Part shown: piece by piece, positions 26,319-34,803 of the stretch
How positions within the stretch are numbered: the stretch's first letter is position 1
Layout of the letters: every line of letters starts with the position of its first letter
DNA from: an uncultured Muribaculaceae bacterium
Lineage (GTDB): Bacteria > Bacteroidota > Bacteroidia > Bacteroidales > Muribaculaceae
Assembly (NCBI GenBank): GCA_910577585.1
Contig: CAJTNN010000009.1
Coordinates: 17,262-81,261 of the forward strand
Reading direction: 5' to 3'
DNA length: 64,000 bases
The notes under the pieces: model-generated
What the model saw: only the letters and a program-made list of their open reading frames with translations
The model's database searches: none
What the model was told of the DNA's origin: nothing
Program-made: the position numbers and the translations under genes

Positions 26319-27698
26319 ATGGAACTCCCCTTTGCAGAATCATGGAAAATCAAGATGGTAGAACCCATCAAGAAGTCAACCCGCGCCGAGCGTGAGCAGT
26401 GGCTCAAGGAAGCTAACTACAATGTCTTCCAGCTCGAAGGCGACCAGGTATATATCGACCTGCTGACCGACTCAGGCACAGGCGCCATGAGCGACCGCCA
26501 GTGGGCAGCCCTCATGATGGGCGATGAGTCTTATGCCGGCTCTCGCTCTTTCTATCAGCTCAAGGATGTGATCAACCGCATCACCGGCTTCGACTATGTA
26601 ATCCCCACCCACCAGGGCCGCGCCGCTGAGAATGTGCTCTTCTCTGCTCTCGTCAAGGAGGGTGACATCGTGCCGGGCAACTCTCACTTCGATACCACCA
26701 AGGGTCATATCGAAAGCCGTAAGGCTGTGGCTCTCGACTGCACTGTCGATGAGGCTAAGGATACTCAGCTCGAAATCCCCTTCAAGGGTAATGTCGACCC
26801 CAAGAAACTTGAGGCCGCTCTCGAACAGAATGCTGACAAAATCCCCTTCATCATCGTCACTATCACCAACAATACTGCAGGTGGTCAGCCCGTGTCGATG
26901 GCTAACCTCCGCGAGGTGCGCCGTCTGGCTGATAAGTACAACAAGCGTGTCATCTTCGACTCTGCACGCTTCGCTGAGAATGCCTACTTCATCAAGACCC
27001 GTGAGGAGGGTTATGCCGACAAGACTATCAAGGAGATCGCCCACGAGATGTTTGACCTGGCTGACGGCATGACAATGTCGGCCAAGAAGGATGGCATCGT
27101 CAACATGGGTGGCTTCATCGCTACTCGCCACGAGGATTGGTATGAGGCTGCCAAGAAGTTCTGTATCCCCTTCGAGGGTTACCTGACTTATGGCGGTATG
27201 AACGGCCGCGATATGGCTGCTCTGGCTGTGGGCCTCGATGAGAATACTGAGTTCGACAACCTCGAGACTCGTATCCACCAGGTGGAGTATCTCGCTTCGC
27301 TGCTCGATGAGTATGGCATCCCCTACCAGCGTCCCGCCGGCGGCCACGCTATATTCATCGATGCTTCTAAGGTGCTCACTAATGTGCCTAAGGAGGAATT
27401 CCCCGCACAGACCCTCACTTGCGAGCTCTATCTCGAAGCCGGTATCCGCGGTTGCGAAATCGGCTATATCCTCGCCGACCGCGACCCGGTGACTCGCGAA
27501 AACCGCTTCGGTGGCCTCGACCTGCTGCGTCTGGCTATCGCACGCCGCGTATACACCGACAACCACATGAAGGTCATCGCCGCTGCCCTCAAGAATGTCT
27601 ATGACCGCCGCAATGAAATCACCCGCGGTGTAGAGATCGTTTGGGAGGCTCCGCTGATGCGCCACTTCACTGTGAAGCTCAAACCCGCCGGCAAGTAA
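26319..27698 (+). CDS. tnaA: tryptophanase
   Basis: 459 residues. This PLP enzyme splits L-tryptophan to indole, pyruvate and ammonia; indole is a signal in the gut. The N-terminus PFAESWKIKMVEPIKKSTRA is typical. The PLP segment is MTMSAKKDGIVNMGGFIA, with Lys257 as the expected Schiff-base residue next to Lys256. NNTAGGQPVSMANLREV and FDSARFAENAYFI contain the cofactor-binding residues. Tyrosine phenol-lyase is the close relative; the overall match and lack of TPL-specific context favour TnaA. It has its own promoter and a strong terminator. No tryptophan permease is adjacent. Confidence 0.93.
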   Translation: MELPFAESWKIKMVEPIKKSTRAEREQWLKEANYNVFQLEGDQVYIDLLTDSGTGAMSDRQWAALMMGDESYAGSRSFYQLKDVINRITGFDYVIPTHQGRAAENVLFSALVKEGDIVPGNSHFDTTKGHIESRKAVALDCTVDEAKDTQLEIPFKGNVDPKKLEAALEQNADKIPFIIVTITNNTAGGQPVSMANLREVRRLADKYNKRVIFDSARFAENAYFIKTREEGYADKTIKEIAHEMFDLADGMTMSAKKDGIVNMGGFIATRHEDWYEAAKKFCIPFEGYLTYGGMNGRDMAALAVGLDENTEFDNLETRIHQVEYLASLLDEYGIPYQRPAGGHAIFIDASKVLTNVPKEEFPAQTLTCELYLEAGIRGCEIGYILADRDPVTRENRFGGLDLLRLAIARRVYTDNHMKVIAAALKNVYDRRNEITRGVEIVWEAPLMRHFTVKLKPAGK

Positions 27699-27729
27699 TC
27701 AACCGCGCCACACCTTTACACTCACGATA

Positions 27730-27776
27730 GTCTCCCCGACCCGGATAAAGCCCGGATCGGGGAGACACTCTTTTTT
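27730..27776 (+). terminator. tnaA terminator
   Basis: Arms 27730-27744 and 27752-27766 (GTCTCCCCGA/TCGGGGAGAC ends, one mismatch), followed by ACTCTTTTTT. Confidence 0.88.
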
Positions 27777-28336
27777 GCACACATTTCTTACAACGCCATT
27801 CTCATAACTCTCTATGTTTCGGATAGATAATTTAGCGTTAACAAATTTTCACATTCAGTTTTGCTCATTTTTTGCACATTCGATGGGTCGATGTGCACGG
27901 TTTTAAAAATATGTTGTAAAACATACGGTTTTGCTAAACCTTTAAAGTTCAATAAATTACACAAGCCATTACAAAGACTTGCAAAAATCTTTAACAAAAA
28001 ATAATATTAAAAGTTTAGGTTTGCGCGCCTTTTGTTTGTACTTTTGATAAAGAACGAAGAGCAATTGTGAACAAATCTTAAAATCATGTTTACACTTTTC
28101 TCTCCGTCTCTCTCCAAGTGGCCCGAGCGGCTTTGAGAGCCTTGAGGACTGCATTATGGAAGTTGTTTCGTCAACTTCAAGATGTGAAACCCGTAGTCTC
28201 TTTAAGTTTCAGCCGATCTGAGACAACGACCCTTTCGACAGCGTGCCGCGGCGCCTGCGCCCCCCGGCATCTGAATGAGCCAACGCCCCGCTCAACTTCA
28301 AACTTAAAGAACTGACCAGAAATATCAACGTTTAGA
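27777..28336 (+). promoter_or_regulatory. AT-rich gap with promoter and long leader for the M23 peptidase
   Basis: A -7 box TACTTTTG (28039-28046) has a near-consensus TTTA at -33 (28014-28017, 21-base spacer). This predicts a leader of about 285 nt before the ATG at 28337. The leader has GAAGTTGTTTCGTCAACTTC (28158-28177), a clear stem, and further GC-rich stretches. No gene is supported in the gap. Confidence 0.55.
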
Positions 28337-29275
28337 ATGAAATCGGTAAAATTCATACTCGGCCTGGCCGCTGCAACATGCCTGGCTTTCACAGCCCCGG
28401 TATTTGCCCAGACCAAATCTCGCGCCCACGCCGACGCACATAAACAACTGCTCGCCAGCAACGCCTCTGCTAAAGAGCAGATCAAACTCATCGACCAGTC
28501 GGCCTTCATCGACCTCATCGATGAGCCGGAACCTGAAATCGACATCTACACCGAGGGCTGGAACTCGAAGAGCGTCAACCCTTTCAAACCCGCTGATGTG
28601 CCCAACACAGCCATCATCGATGTCACCAAATATGTCATGCCCCACATGGGTAAGGTGACCTCAAACTATGGCTACCGCGCCAAGTTCGGCCGTATGCACA
28701 AGGGAATCGATATAGGCGTGAAAATGAACGACACTATCCGCGCCGCTTTCGACGGCAAGGTGCGCCTCACCAATTATGAGGCCCGCGGATATGGCAACTA
28801 CGTCATCATCCGTCACCCCAACGGTCTGGAGACTGTATACGGCCACCTCAACAAGCATCTCGTGAAGCCTGACCAGGTGGTTAAAGCCGGAGACCCGATC
28901 GGTCTGGGTGGCAACACCGGACGCAGCACAGGCCCGCACCTCCACTTCGAGACCCGCTACATGGGTTATGCAATCAACCCCTCGGCGATTTTTGACTTCG
29001 TGAACCATACGACTCATACAGACACCTACACTTTCTCGAAGTCTACCTACACCCAGCCGCGCAACTTCGCTCCTTCGCGTGAGCTTGCCAAGGCTGAGAA
29101 GGGTGCAAACCCCTACACCAGCGGTGAGGAACGCAGTGTCTACACCGTCAAGAAGGGCGACACTCTGTCGTCGATTGCCAAGGCTTATGGTCTCTCGACA
29201 ACTCGACTCAGAAATCTCAACAACCTCTCGGCTACCGACCCGATCAAAATCGGCCAGTCGCTGAAGCTGAAGTGA
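28337..29275 (+). CDS. M23-family peptidase with C-terminal LysM
   Basis: 312 residues. The signal peptide ends near VFAQ-TK (about residue 25). The LytM/M23 domain has the zinc motif H121-K-G-I-D125 and the second motif GPHLHFETR (His201, His203), so all ligands are present and the protein is probably an active peptidoglycan endopeptidase rather than an EnvC-like activator. Residues 268-312 form a LysM (YTVKKGDTLSSIAKAYGLST) that binds the glycan. The order M23-LysM is the reverse of NlpD. It has its own long leader and a strong terminator, so it is probably monocistronic. Confidence 0.92.
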   Translation: MKSVKFILGLAAATCLAFTAPVFAQTKSRAHADAHKQLLASNASAKEQIKLIDQSAFIDLIDEPEPEIDIYTEGWNSKSVNPFKPADVPNTAIIDVTKYVMPHMGKVTSNYGYRAKFGRMHKGIDIGVKMNDTIRAAFDGKVRLTNYEARGYGNYVIIRHPNGLETVYGHLNKHLVKPDQVVKAGDPIGLGGNTGRSTGPHLHFETRYMGYAINPSAIFDFVNHTTHTDTYTFSKSTYTQPRNFAPSRELAKAEKGANPYTSGEERSVYTVKKGDTLSSIAKAYGLSTTRLRNLNNLSATDPIKIGQSLKLK

Positions 29276-29641
29276 GATTGAGCCCCTCCACGGGGGAGGG
29301 CAGAACGGTCAGGCTGCGCATGGCGCACACTTGAACCCATCATCTCCCATCCCCACCTGATACCATGAAATAGTTAATACCCGGGAGCTCATGAATTGAC
29401 CTCATCCCGGATCCTTCATAGAATTTACCGATAAATTCTCAATCTTATCAAGTATAGAACAACACTATAATAGGCCGCGATGGATATCGCGGCCTATTAA
29501 CTTTTTTGCTATTTTGGCTCTTGAATACTTAGCTCTCTGAGCTTGATTACTTGCTACTTGCAGTTTTAGTACTTGCTACTTGTAGTTTGATACTTCTACT
29601 TGCAGTTTGAGTACTTGTTAATGCAGCACTTGCTGCTTTAT
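29276..29641. repeat. gap with terminator and 21-22-bp tandem repeat
   Basis: After the M23 gene comes a GAGCCCCTCCACGGGGGAGG hairpin (29280-29299), then a terminator (29469-29507, listed separately). From 29548 to 29616 lie about three and a half units of a 21-22-bp repeat of the form TACTTGCTACTTGCAGTTTT. The next gene on the minus strand ends at 29642, directly against the repeat. Confidence 0.75.
29469..29507 (+). terminator. terminator of the M23 gene
   Basis: Arms AATAGGCCGCGAT (29469-29481) and ATCGCGGCCTATT (29486-29498), loop GGAT, then AACTTTTTT. It lies almost 200 bp past the stop codon. Confidence 0.82.
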
Positions 29642-31507
29642 TTACTCTACGGTAATCTCCAGACCATCATAGGCCGGTGCAACACCTTCGGGTAGCGTGG
29701 TGGCAAACAGCTCATGATATCCTACTTCATGACAGAGATGAGTCAGGAAGGCTCGCCGGGGCTTCACCTCCTCTATGAGCTGAAGGGCCTCTTCGATGGT
29801 GAAGTGGGCGAAGTGCTGACGATGACGCAGCGCATTGACAATCAAGACATCAAGATTAAGCAGTTTCTCGCGCTCGCTCTCGTCGATGCGCTTGGCATCG
29901 GTGACATAGGCAAAGTCGCCGATACGATAGCCATAGATGGGTAATTTACCATGGTAGACCTCTATGGGCTCTATGCGCACACCTTTGATAAAGAAGGGCT
30001 GATTATCGATGACGTGCATTCTGAAACTGGGCACTCCGGGGTATAGCTGCGATTTGAAGCAGTAGTCAAGGCGGGTGTGAAGATGGTCGTTGACATCCTG
30101 CCGGCAATACATATCCAGTGGGCCGGCGAAGCAATAGGGGCGCAGGTCATCGATGCCACCTACGTGGTCGTAGTGCTCATGAGTGATGAGCACGGCGTCA
30201 ATATCGAATATCCTGGCCCGGAGTGCCTGCTGGCGGAAGTCGGGCGAGGGGTCGATGAGTATCTTTACACCCATCGTCTCGACAAGCACCGAGGCGCGGA
30301 GACGCTTGTCGTGGGGGTCGGCGCTGGTGCATGTGCTGCAGTTGCAGCGCAGCTCGGGCACTCCCTTCGAGGTGCCGCTGCCAAGCACAGTGATGCGTAT
30401 ACGGCTGTCGATGAAGTTGACCTCCGGTTCAAGTGGGATATGGAAACATTGAAGCACCCGCTCCTGAATCATATGGGCAAGGGCCTCGACCTCCTCTCCG
30501 GTAGCATCTCCACGATTGGCTATCACAAGACAATTCTGCGGATACACGTAGGCTCCCGCTACCGATGCACCCTTCAACCCGGCATGCTCCACAAGCCAGC
30601 CTGCGGGCACCTTCACATGCGTGGCGTCGCGATAGGCTTCATAGGCCCGCATCTCTGCCGTAAAGGCTTCTTCAGAATCAAAGTCGGCACGCTTCGGCTC
30701 TTCAGCCACACGCCTCGGGATAGAGGGCACGCTTGGATCGAAGTTGAGCACCTCCCATTCGTAGTAGGCCTTGCGTATCACCGGATTCTTGAAGAAACTT
30801 CCGGCGCTGCCGACGACCGCCGGATCGGGCAGTTTGCTTGCACGCAGACGCCGAATCTCCTCACTCACCTCTCTCAATGTGGGCTGATGACCGAGGCGCG
30901 CGGCATACTCGCGCAACGCGGCATATTCCAGATGATGCGCATGTGTTGAACGACGCAGGCGGTAACTTACGCGCAATATGAAGTAACGGTCTTTCCATTC
31001 TCCTTTGAATTTCGACTGTCGGTAGCCGAATCCACACTCCGACCCTTTGAGCGTCACTACCTGCAGAGTCGTGCGGTCAAGACACTCCACATTCCATATC
31101 AGGTCGCCGGCCTCCACACCGTAGGCTCCCACATTCTGCACTGCCGATGCACCGGCCTCACCCGGTATGCCGGCAAGATTCTCAAGTCCCTCGAGATCGT
31201 GGTCGATGCAGTAGTTCACCACATCATCCCATCGCTCGCCTGCACCAGCTATGAGGTAGACAGTCTCATCATCTTTGCAATATTCTTTCAGTCCCTTTAT
31301 GCCTGAATGCAGCACAAGGCCCTTGAAGTCGCTCACAAAGAGCAGATTCGAACCTCCGCCGATGTGAAGCACCCGCTGATCAAGATACTCCGGCATGCGG
31401 CATATCCTAATCAATTCGTCTACTGATTTATATTCGGCATAGGCTGAAGCCTTGACAGGTATGCCGAAGGTGGTGAGATGTGTTATGTCGATATTCTTCT
31501 CTATCAT
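29642..31507 (-). CDS. murB: MurB fused to a metallo-beta-lactamase-fold hydrolase
   Basis: 621 residues in one frame. Residues 1-366 are UDP-N-acetylenolpyruvoylglucosamine reductase, the FAD/NADPH enzyme that makes UDP-MurNAc. It shows HIGGGSNLL (48-56), GIPGEAGASAVQNVGAYG (113-130), the catalytic serine in GSAGSFFKNP (Ser237) and the Glu in EPEVNFI (Glu362). A roughly 40-residue charged insertion (about 257-297) precedes PAGWLVEHAGLKG. Residues 368-621 are an MBL-fold domain that starts RITVLGSGTSKGVP and has THEHYDHVGG (442-451), like PhnP/RNase Z-like phosphodiesterases. In related genomes these are, as I recall, usually separate genes. Confidence 0.92.
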   Translation of the reverse strand: MIEKNIDITHLTTFGIPVKASAYAEYKSVDELIRICRMPEYLDQRVLHIGGGSNLLFVSDFKGLVLHSGIKGLKEYCKDDETVYLIAGAGERWDDVVNYCIDHDLEGLENLAGIPGEAGASAVQNVGAYGVEAGDLIWNVECLDRTTLQVVTLKGSECGFGYRQSKFKGEWKDRYFILRVSYRLRRSTHAHHLEYAALREYAARLGHQPTLREVSEEIRRLRASKLPDPAVVGSAGSFFKNPVIRKAYYEWEVLNFDPSVPSIPRRVAEEPKRADFDSEEAFTAEMRAYEAYRDATHVKVPAGWLVEHAGLKGASVAGAYVYPQNCLVIANRGDATGEEVEALAHMIQERVLQCFHIPLEPEVNFIDSRIRITVLGSGTSKGVPELRCNCSTCTSADPHDKRLRASVLVETMGVKILIDPSPDFRQQALRARIFDIDAVLITHEHYDHVGGIDDLRPYCFAGPLDMYCRQDVNDHLHTRLDYCFKSQLYPGVPSFRMHVIDNQPFFIKGVRIEPIEVYHGKLPIYGYRIGDFAYVTDAKRIDESEREKLLNLDVLIVNALRHRQHFAHFTIEEALQLIEEVKPRRAFLTHLCHEVGYHELFATTLPEGVAPAYDGLEITVE

Positions 31508-31569
31508 GGTTGTTTTGCTTGCCTGTTTGATTGTTATACTACGTCCCTGTCAAATGTCGGAAGTCGCTA

Positions 31570-31675
31570 TTGAAGTTGTTTAAACTTTTTCAAGTGCAAG
31601 GTTAATTAAGATTGCGCTTGAAGAAAAAAATCTCTACATTTTATATTTTTCGTAAAAATTTTAAACAACTTCATT
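31570..31675. repeat. MITE-like family 2, short copy
   Basis: A 106-bp element whose ends TGAAGTTGTTTAAACTTTTT and AAAAATTTTAAACAACTTCA are inverted repeats with one mismatch. Inside are GTGCAAGGTTAATTAAGATT and GCTTGAAGAAAAAAA, identical in order to the long copy at 42.8 kb but without its core. Its right end overlaps the last codons of the lipoprotein gene and supplies the TGA stop. Confidence 0.82.
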
Positions 31676-32627
31676 GATAACCCTTGACTCCGGTGAGAAT
31701 GTCATCTTCGAAATATAGGGTTGTGGCATCGGGATAGACCCACACCAGCATTGACTTCGAATAGTCATGACCGGCATATACATCCGATGGATTACCCTTG
31801 GCCACGCGACACTCCTCTTTGGTCATCCCTACCACCACACGCTCGTTGCAGATATTGCTCCATACTTCGTCGGTGAATGATGGATAGTTGCGGCGGGGGT
31901 CGGTGAGTGAGAAGAGATTCTGGAAGCCACGCGAGTCAGTGCCGGCGCTGCCGAAATTCATAAGGTAGCTCCCTCTATTCCCCTCGTCATCGGTAAAACT
32001 AACCCTTACGGGGAAAACCATCGTGCCGGGGTTAATGGCCGTCACCAGCACCGGCGCATACTTGCGCCCCTGCATGCGGCTATCTGCATCGTCGAGCCAC
32101 ATGGCCGACATGGTCCAGAATCGCTCGCCGAGCATGCGTGCGCGCACGGCTTCAATCATATCGGGGTCGATAAGGCCGGGGATGGCATCACTCATCACGG
32201 TTGTCACATCTGTGGGTGTCTCACGGGCCATATAGCGGAATTCATCATCGCCACGGTTGAAGATGATGGTGGTGCGGGTTCTCCCGTCGGGGGTGCGCAC
32301 GGCGCGTGCATCGCGAAACTGCAGCGTGTCGCCGGCAACAAGGCTATAATTGCCGCTGGGGATATTCACAGCGTCAATCATCACCGATGCTCGCTCATCG
32401 GCCACATAGAAGGGCTTCCCCGCGCGCCATTGCGTGTGGGGCTCGCCGTGGATGTCGGATAAGAAACTCTCTTCGGCCGTAGGGGCTGTCTGCTTCCGCT
32501 CTTCGCGTGAGAGCGTAATCTTCTTCGTGCTCTCTATACCGGTGAAGCAGGAAGTGAGGCCCATCCCGACCAATAAGAGGGGAATTATCCGGAGTATTCC
32601 CGCGCAGGGGCTATGTGATTGCTTCAT
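31671..32627 (-). CDS. lipoprotein of unknown function
   Basis: 318 residues. The signal peptide ends in the lipobox LTSC (Cys27). The middle is beta-rich without a known motif. The last 60 residues (VVVGMTKEECRVAKGNPSDV, VWVYPDATTLYFEDD) resemble the SmpA/OmlA (BamE-like) fold, often found in outer-membrane lipoproteins. Its stop codon lies inside the end of a MITE-like element, so the original C-terminus may have differed. It is transcribed from a dispersed promoter-bearing repeat just upstream. The function is not recognised. Confidence 0.75.
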   Translation of the reverse strand: MKQSHSPCAGILRIIPLLLVGMGLTSCFTGIESTKKITLSREERKQTAPTAEESFLSDIHGEPHTQWRAGKPFYVADERASVMIDAVNIPSGNYSLVAGDTLQFRDARAVRTPDGRTRTTIIFNRGDDEFRYMARETPTDVTTVMSDAIPGLIDPDMIEAVRARMLGERFWTMSAMWLDDADSRMQGRKYAPVLVTAINPGTMVFPVRVSFTDDEGNRGSYLMNFGSAGTDSRGFQNLFSLTDPRRNYPSFTDEVWSNICNERVVVGMTKEECRVAKGNPSDVYAGHDYSKSMLVWVYPDATTLYFEDDILTGVKGYQ

Positions 32628-32648
32628 CTTCTTCAGTTTTTTCCTTGT

Positions 32649-32760
32649 GCAAATTTAATTTAAATTCGCGAGTCGGCCAAAAGCGCATGTCGCTCCGCAG
32701 GAGCGGTGCGCGGTGCCGCAGGCATTTGGACCGTCCGCAAATTTAGTCTAAATTTGCGAC
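32649..32760. repeat. promoter-bearing dispersed repeat, copy 2
   Basis: The same unit as at 16896: GCAAATTTAA, GCGAGTCGGCCAAAAGCGCA, the CTCCGCAGGAG hairpin and GGCATTTGGACCGTCC. A short piece of a second unit (GCAAATTTAGTCTAAATTTG) starts at 32737. The similarity is near-identical over about 75 bp. Confidence 0.88.
32650..32681 (-). promoter_or_regulatory. promoter of the lipoprotein gene
   Basis: On the minus strand TTTG (32681-32678), 20-base spacer, TAAATTTG (32657-32650), inside the repeat. The leader to the ATG at 32627 is only about 15 nt. Confidence 0.75.
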
Positions 32761-32847
32761 TCACCACTCTTATCACCCCCTTAAATGAGGAAGAAAAGGG
32801 GGTAAACCGAAAAAATCAACGAATTTTTCACTTTTTTCACGATTAAA

Positions 32848-32879
32848 TTTGGTGGTTCGAAAAAAAGTTACTACCTTTG
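32848..32879 (+). promoter_or_regulatory. tRNA-Met promoter
   Basis: TTTG (32848-32851), 20-base spacer, TACCTTTG (32872-32879), 46 bp upstream of the tRNA. Confidence 0.82.
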
Positions 32880-32925
32880 CACTCGCAAAAGCGAAAGCAG
32901 AAGCATGTTTTTAGGTTGATATTAC

Positions 32926-33002
32926 GGCGGGATAGCTCAGTTGGTTAGAGCGTCGGATTCATAACCCGGAGGTCTCGAGTTCAATTCTCGATCCCGCTAC
33001 CA
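32926..33002 (+). tRNA. tRNA-Met (CAT)
   Basis: Full cloverleaf: acceptor GGCGGGA with TCCCGCT (first pair G-U), D arm GCTCAGTTGGTTAGAGC, anticodon loop TTCATAA giving CAT, T arm CTCGAGTTCAATTCTCGA-like stem, and encoded CCA (33000-33002). It lacks the initiator's unpaired first base and GGG/CCC anticodon stem, so elongator Met is the best call. A lysidine-modified Ile2 tRNA cannot be fully excluded. Confidence 0.9.
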
Positions 33003-33042
33003 GCAAACCCATGACTCATTTGAGCCATGGGTTTGTTGCTTT
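33003..33042 (+). terminator. tRNA-Met terminator, half duplicated
   Basis: GCAAACCCATG...CATGGGTTTGTTGC folds into a long stem ending in TTT. The right arm is repeated imperfectly just downstream (about 33050-33089, GAGCCATGGGATTGCTGCTTT). Confidence 0.75.
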
Positions 33043-33106
33043 ACTCAGTTTGTTGCTTACTCAAATGAGCCATGGGATTGCTGCTTTAAAAGTTTAGCCA
33101 ACTTCA

Positions 33107-33138
33107 TTTGGCCATTTGATACAAATTACTTATCTTTG
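33107..33138 (+). promoter_or_regulatory. promoter of the nucleoside-type MFS gene
   Basis: TTTG (33107-33110), 20-base spacer, TATCTTTG (33131-33138). The predicted start site (about 33145) falls on the left end of a MITE-like hairpin, so the transcript would begin with that hairpin. Confidence 0.78.
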
Positions 33139-33142
33139 CCTT

Positions 33143-33186
33143 AGTATCTCTCAAAAATTAGCTATGCATTATTTTTAAGAGATACT
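33143..33186. repeat. MITE-like family 1, short copy A
   Basis: 44 bp: AGTATCTCTCAAAAAT (33143-33158), TAGCTATGCATT, ATTTTTAAGAGATACT (33171-33186). The arms pair with one mismatch. The left 28 bases match the left end of the long copy at 39972. Confidence 0.85.
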
Positions 33187-33292
33187 TAAAGTTATAAGTA
33201 GCCGGTAAAATCAGTTACCGGCCGATTAAAACGCCGGTAAATGAAACGCTACTTGACATCTTCTAAAATATAATTAGCCAGCAGCTGATACG

Positions 33293-34714
33293 ATGAACAT
33301 ACGGACTGTGATCAAGTCTAAACTCGCGGCAATGAATTTCCTCGAGTTTGCAATTTGGGGTTCTTATCTGACATGTATAGGAAATTATCTCGGGGCCAAC
33401 GGTTTAGGTAGCGAGATATCTTATTTCTACGCCATACAGGGTGTGGTGTCAATCTTCATGCCTGCCATCATGGGCATCCTGGCCGATAAGTTCATCCAGC
33501 CTCAACGCCTGCTGGGGTTGTGCCATCTTCTGGCGGCGCTCTTCATGGGTGGCGCCTGGTATTATGGCTACACCCATCCGCAGGGGATAGAGTTCTCGGT
33601 TATCTTCGCTCTGTATACGCTTTCGGTGGCTTTCTTCATGCCTACTATTGCGCTATCCAATACTGTGGCTTTCTCAACCCTTAAGCGCAACGGCATGGAC
33701 ACGGTGAGCGATTTCCCACCCATACGTGTGCTGGGCACAGTGGGTTTTATCGCGGCAATGTGGTTTGTCAACGGTTTCTATATCTATGATGGCCAATGGG
33801 GCTACATGCTTTCAAATCCTCTTGGGGAAGGCTCGGCATTCGACCCGCGATTCCAGTATACTGTCAATCAGCTTGCTCTGTGCGCCGTCATCGGTCTGGT
33901 GATGGCTATCTACAGTTTTACCCTGCCGGCATGCCCGCTATGCGCACGTGGTCAGAAGGCCGGAAAACGTTCGGCGGCTCAGGCTCTCGGTCTGGATGCG
34001 TTCGCGCTTTTCAAAACCCCGCGAATGGCCATATTCTTCATCTTCTCGATGCTGCTGGGTGTGTCGTTGCAGATCACTAACGGCTACGCTACCCCCTTCA
34101 TAACTTCATTCAAGGCTCTGCCTCAATATCTCGATTCGTTTGCGGCCAACAATGCCACACTGCTGACTTCGCTCAGCCAGATTTCCGAGGCTTGCTGCAT
34201 ATTGCTCATTCCCTTCTGTCTGCGCAAATTCGGCATTAAGAATGTGATGCTTATCGCTATGTTTGGCTGGGTGCTGAGGTTCGGATTCTTCGGAATCGGC
34301 GAACCGGGAATGCCGGGCGTAATCCTCTTCATTCTGTCGATGATCGTATATGGCGTGGCTTTCGATTTCTTCAATGTCAGCGGCGCTCTCTATGTGGAGC
34401 AGGAGACCTCGCCCGAGATGCAGGCCTCCGCTCAGGGACTCTTCATGCTCATGACCAATGGCATCGGCGCTACTGTCGGCATGCTGTCGGCCGGAGCTAT
34501 CGTGAATCATTTCTGCCACTATGAGGGTGAGTATATGGTGGGCGACTGGCAGTCGACCTGGCTCATATTCGCCGCCTACGCCCTGGCTGTGGCTGTGCTC
34601 TTCATATTCATCTTTCCCTCTTCGAAGAGAAAGTCGAAGCCCATCGGACTTGACCGCGCTATCGATGCCGAGGCCGGAGGCGATGGCTTCGTAAGCGACA
34701 ATAACCCGCTCTGA
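33293..34714 (+). CDS. MFS nucleoside permease, NupG/XapB-like
   Basis: 473 residues with twelve membrane spans. The start (MNFLEFAIWGSYLTCIGNYL) and the blocks GILADKFIQPQRLLGLCHLL, VAFFMPTIALSNTVAFSTL and FPPIRVLGTVGFIAAMW are characteristic of the nucleoside:H+ symporter family (NupG, XapB). It probably imports nucleosides across the inner membrane by proton symport. The C-terminus is a short hydrophilic tail. It has its own promoter with a MITE-like hairpin in the leader, and another MITE-like hairpin 21 bp after the stop. No nucleoside-metabolism gene is adjacent. Confidence 0.88.
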   Translation: MNIRTVIKSKLAAMNFLEFAIWGSYLTCIGNYLGANGLGSEISYFYAIQGVVSIFMPAIMGILADKFIQPQRLLGLCHLLAALFMGGAWYYGYTHPQGIEFSVIFALYTLSVAFFMPTIALSNTVAFSTLKRNGMDTVSDFPPIRVLGTVGFIAAMWFVNGFYIYDGQWGYMLSNPLGEGSAFDPRFQYTVNQLALCAVIGLVMAIYSFTLPACPLCARGQKAGKRSAAQALGLDAFALFKTPRMAIFFIFSMLLGVSLQITNGYATPFITSFKALPQYLDSFAANNATLLTSLSQISEACCILLIPFCLRKFGIKNVMLIAMFGWVLRFGFFGIGEPGMPGVILFILSMIVYGVAFDFFNVSGALYVEQETSPEMQASAQGLFMLMTNGIGATVGMLSAGAIVNHFCHYEGEYMVGDWQSTWLIFAAYALAVAVLFIFIFPSSKRKSKPIGLDRAIDAEAGGDGFVSDNNPL

Positions 34715-34735
34715 CATCCGTTAGAACTTATACAG

Positions 34736-34776
34736 GTATCTCTCAAAATAAAGCTTGGCTGATTTTTGAGAGATAC
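34736..34776. repeat. MITE-like family 1, short copy B
   Basis: 41 bp: GTATCTCTCAAAAT (34736-34749), a 12-base middle, ATTTTTGAGAGATAC (34762-34776). It sits just after the MFS stop and could act as its terminator. The middle differs from copy A. Confidence 0.8.
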
Positions 34777-34803
34777 TTATATATTGGAATTACCTATCTC
34801 GTT

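Noticed and set aside
26472..27665. Long open frame antisense to tryptophanase (397 codons)
   Set aside because: It mirrors the tnaA codon pattern, has no ribosome site or domain, and tnaA is unambiguous on the other strand.
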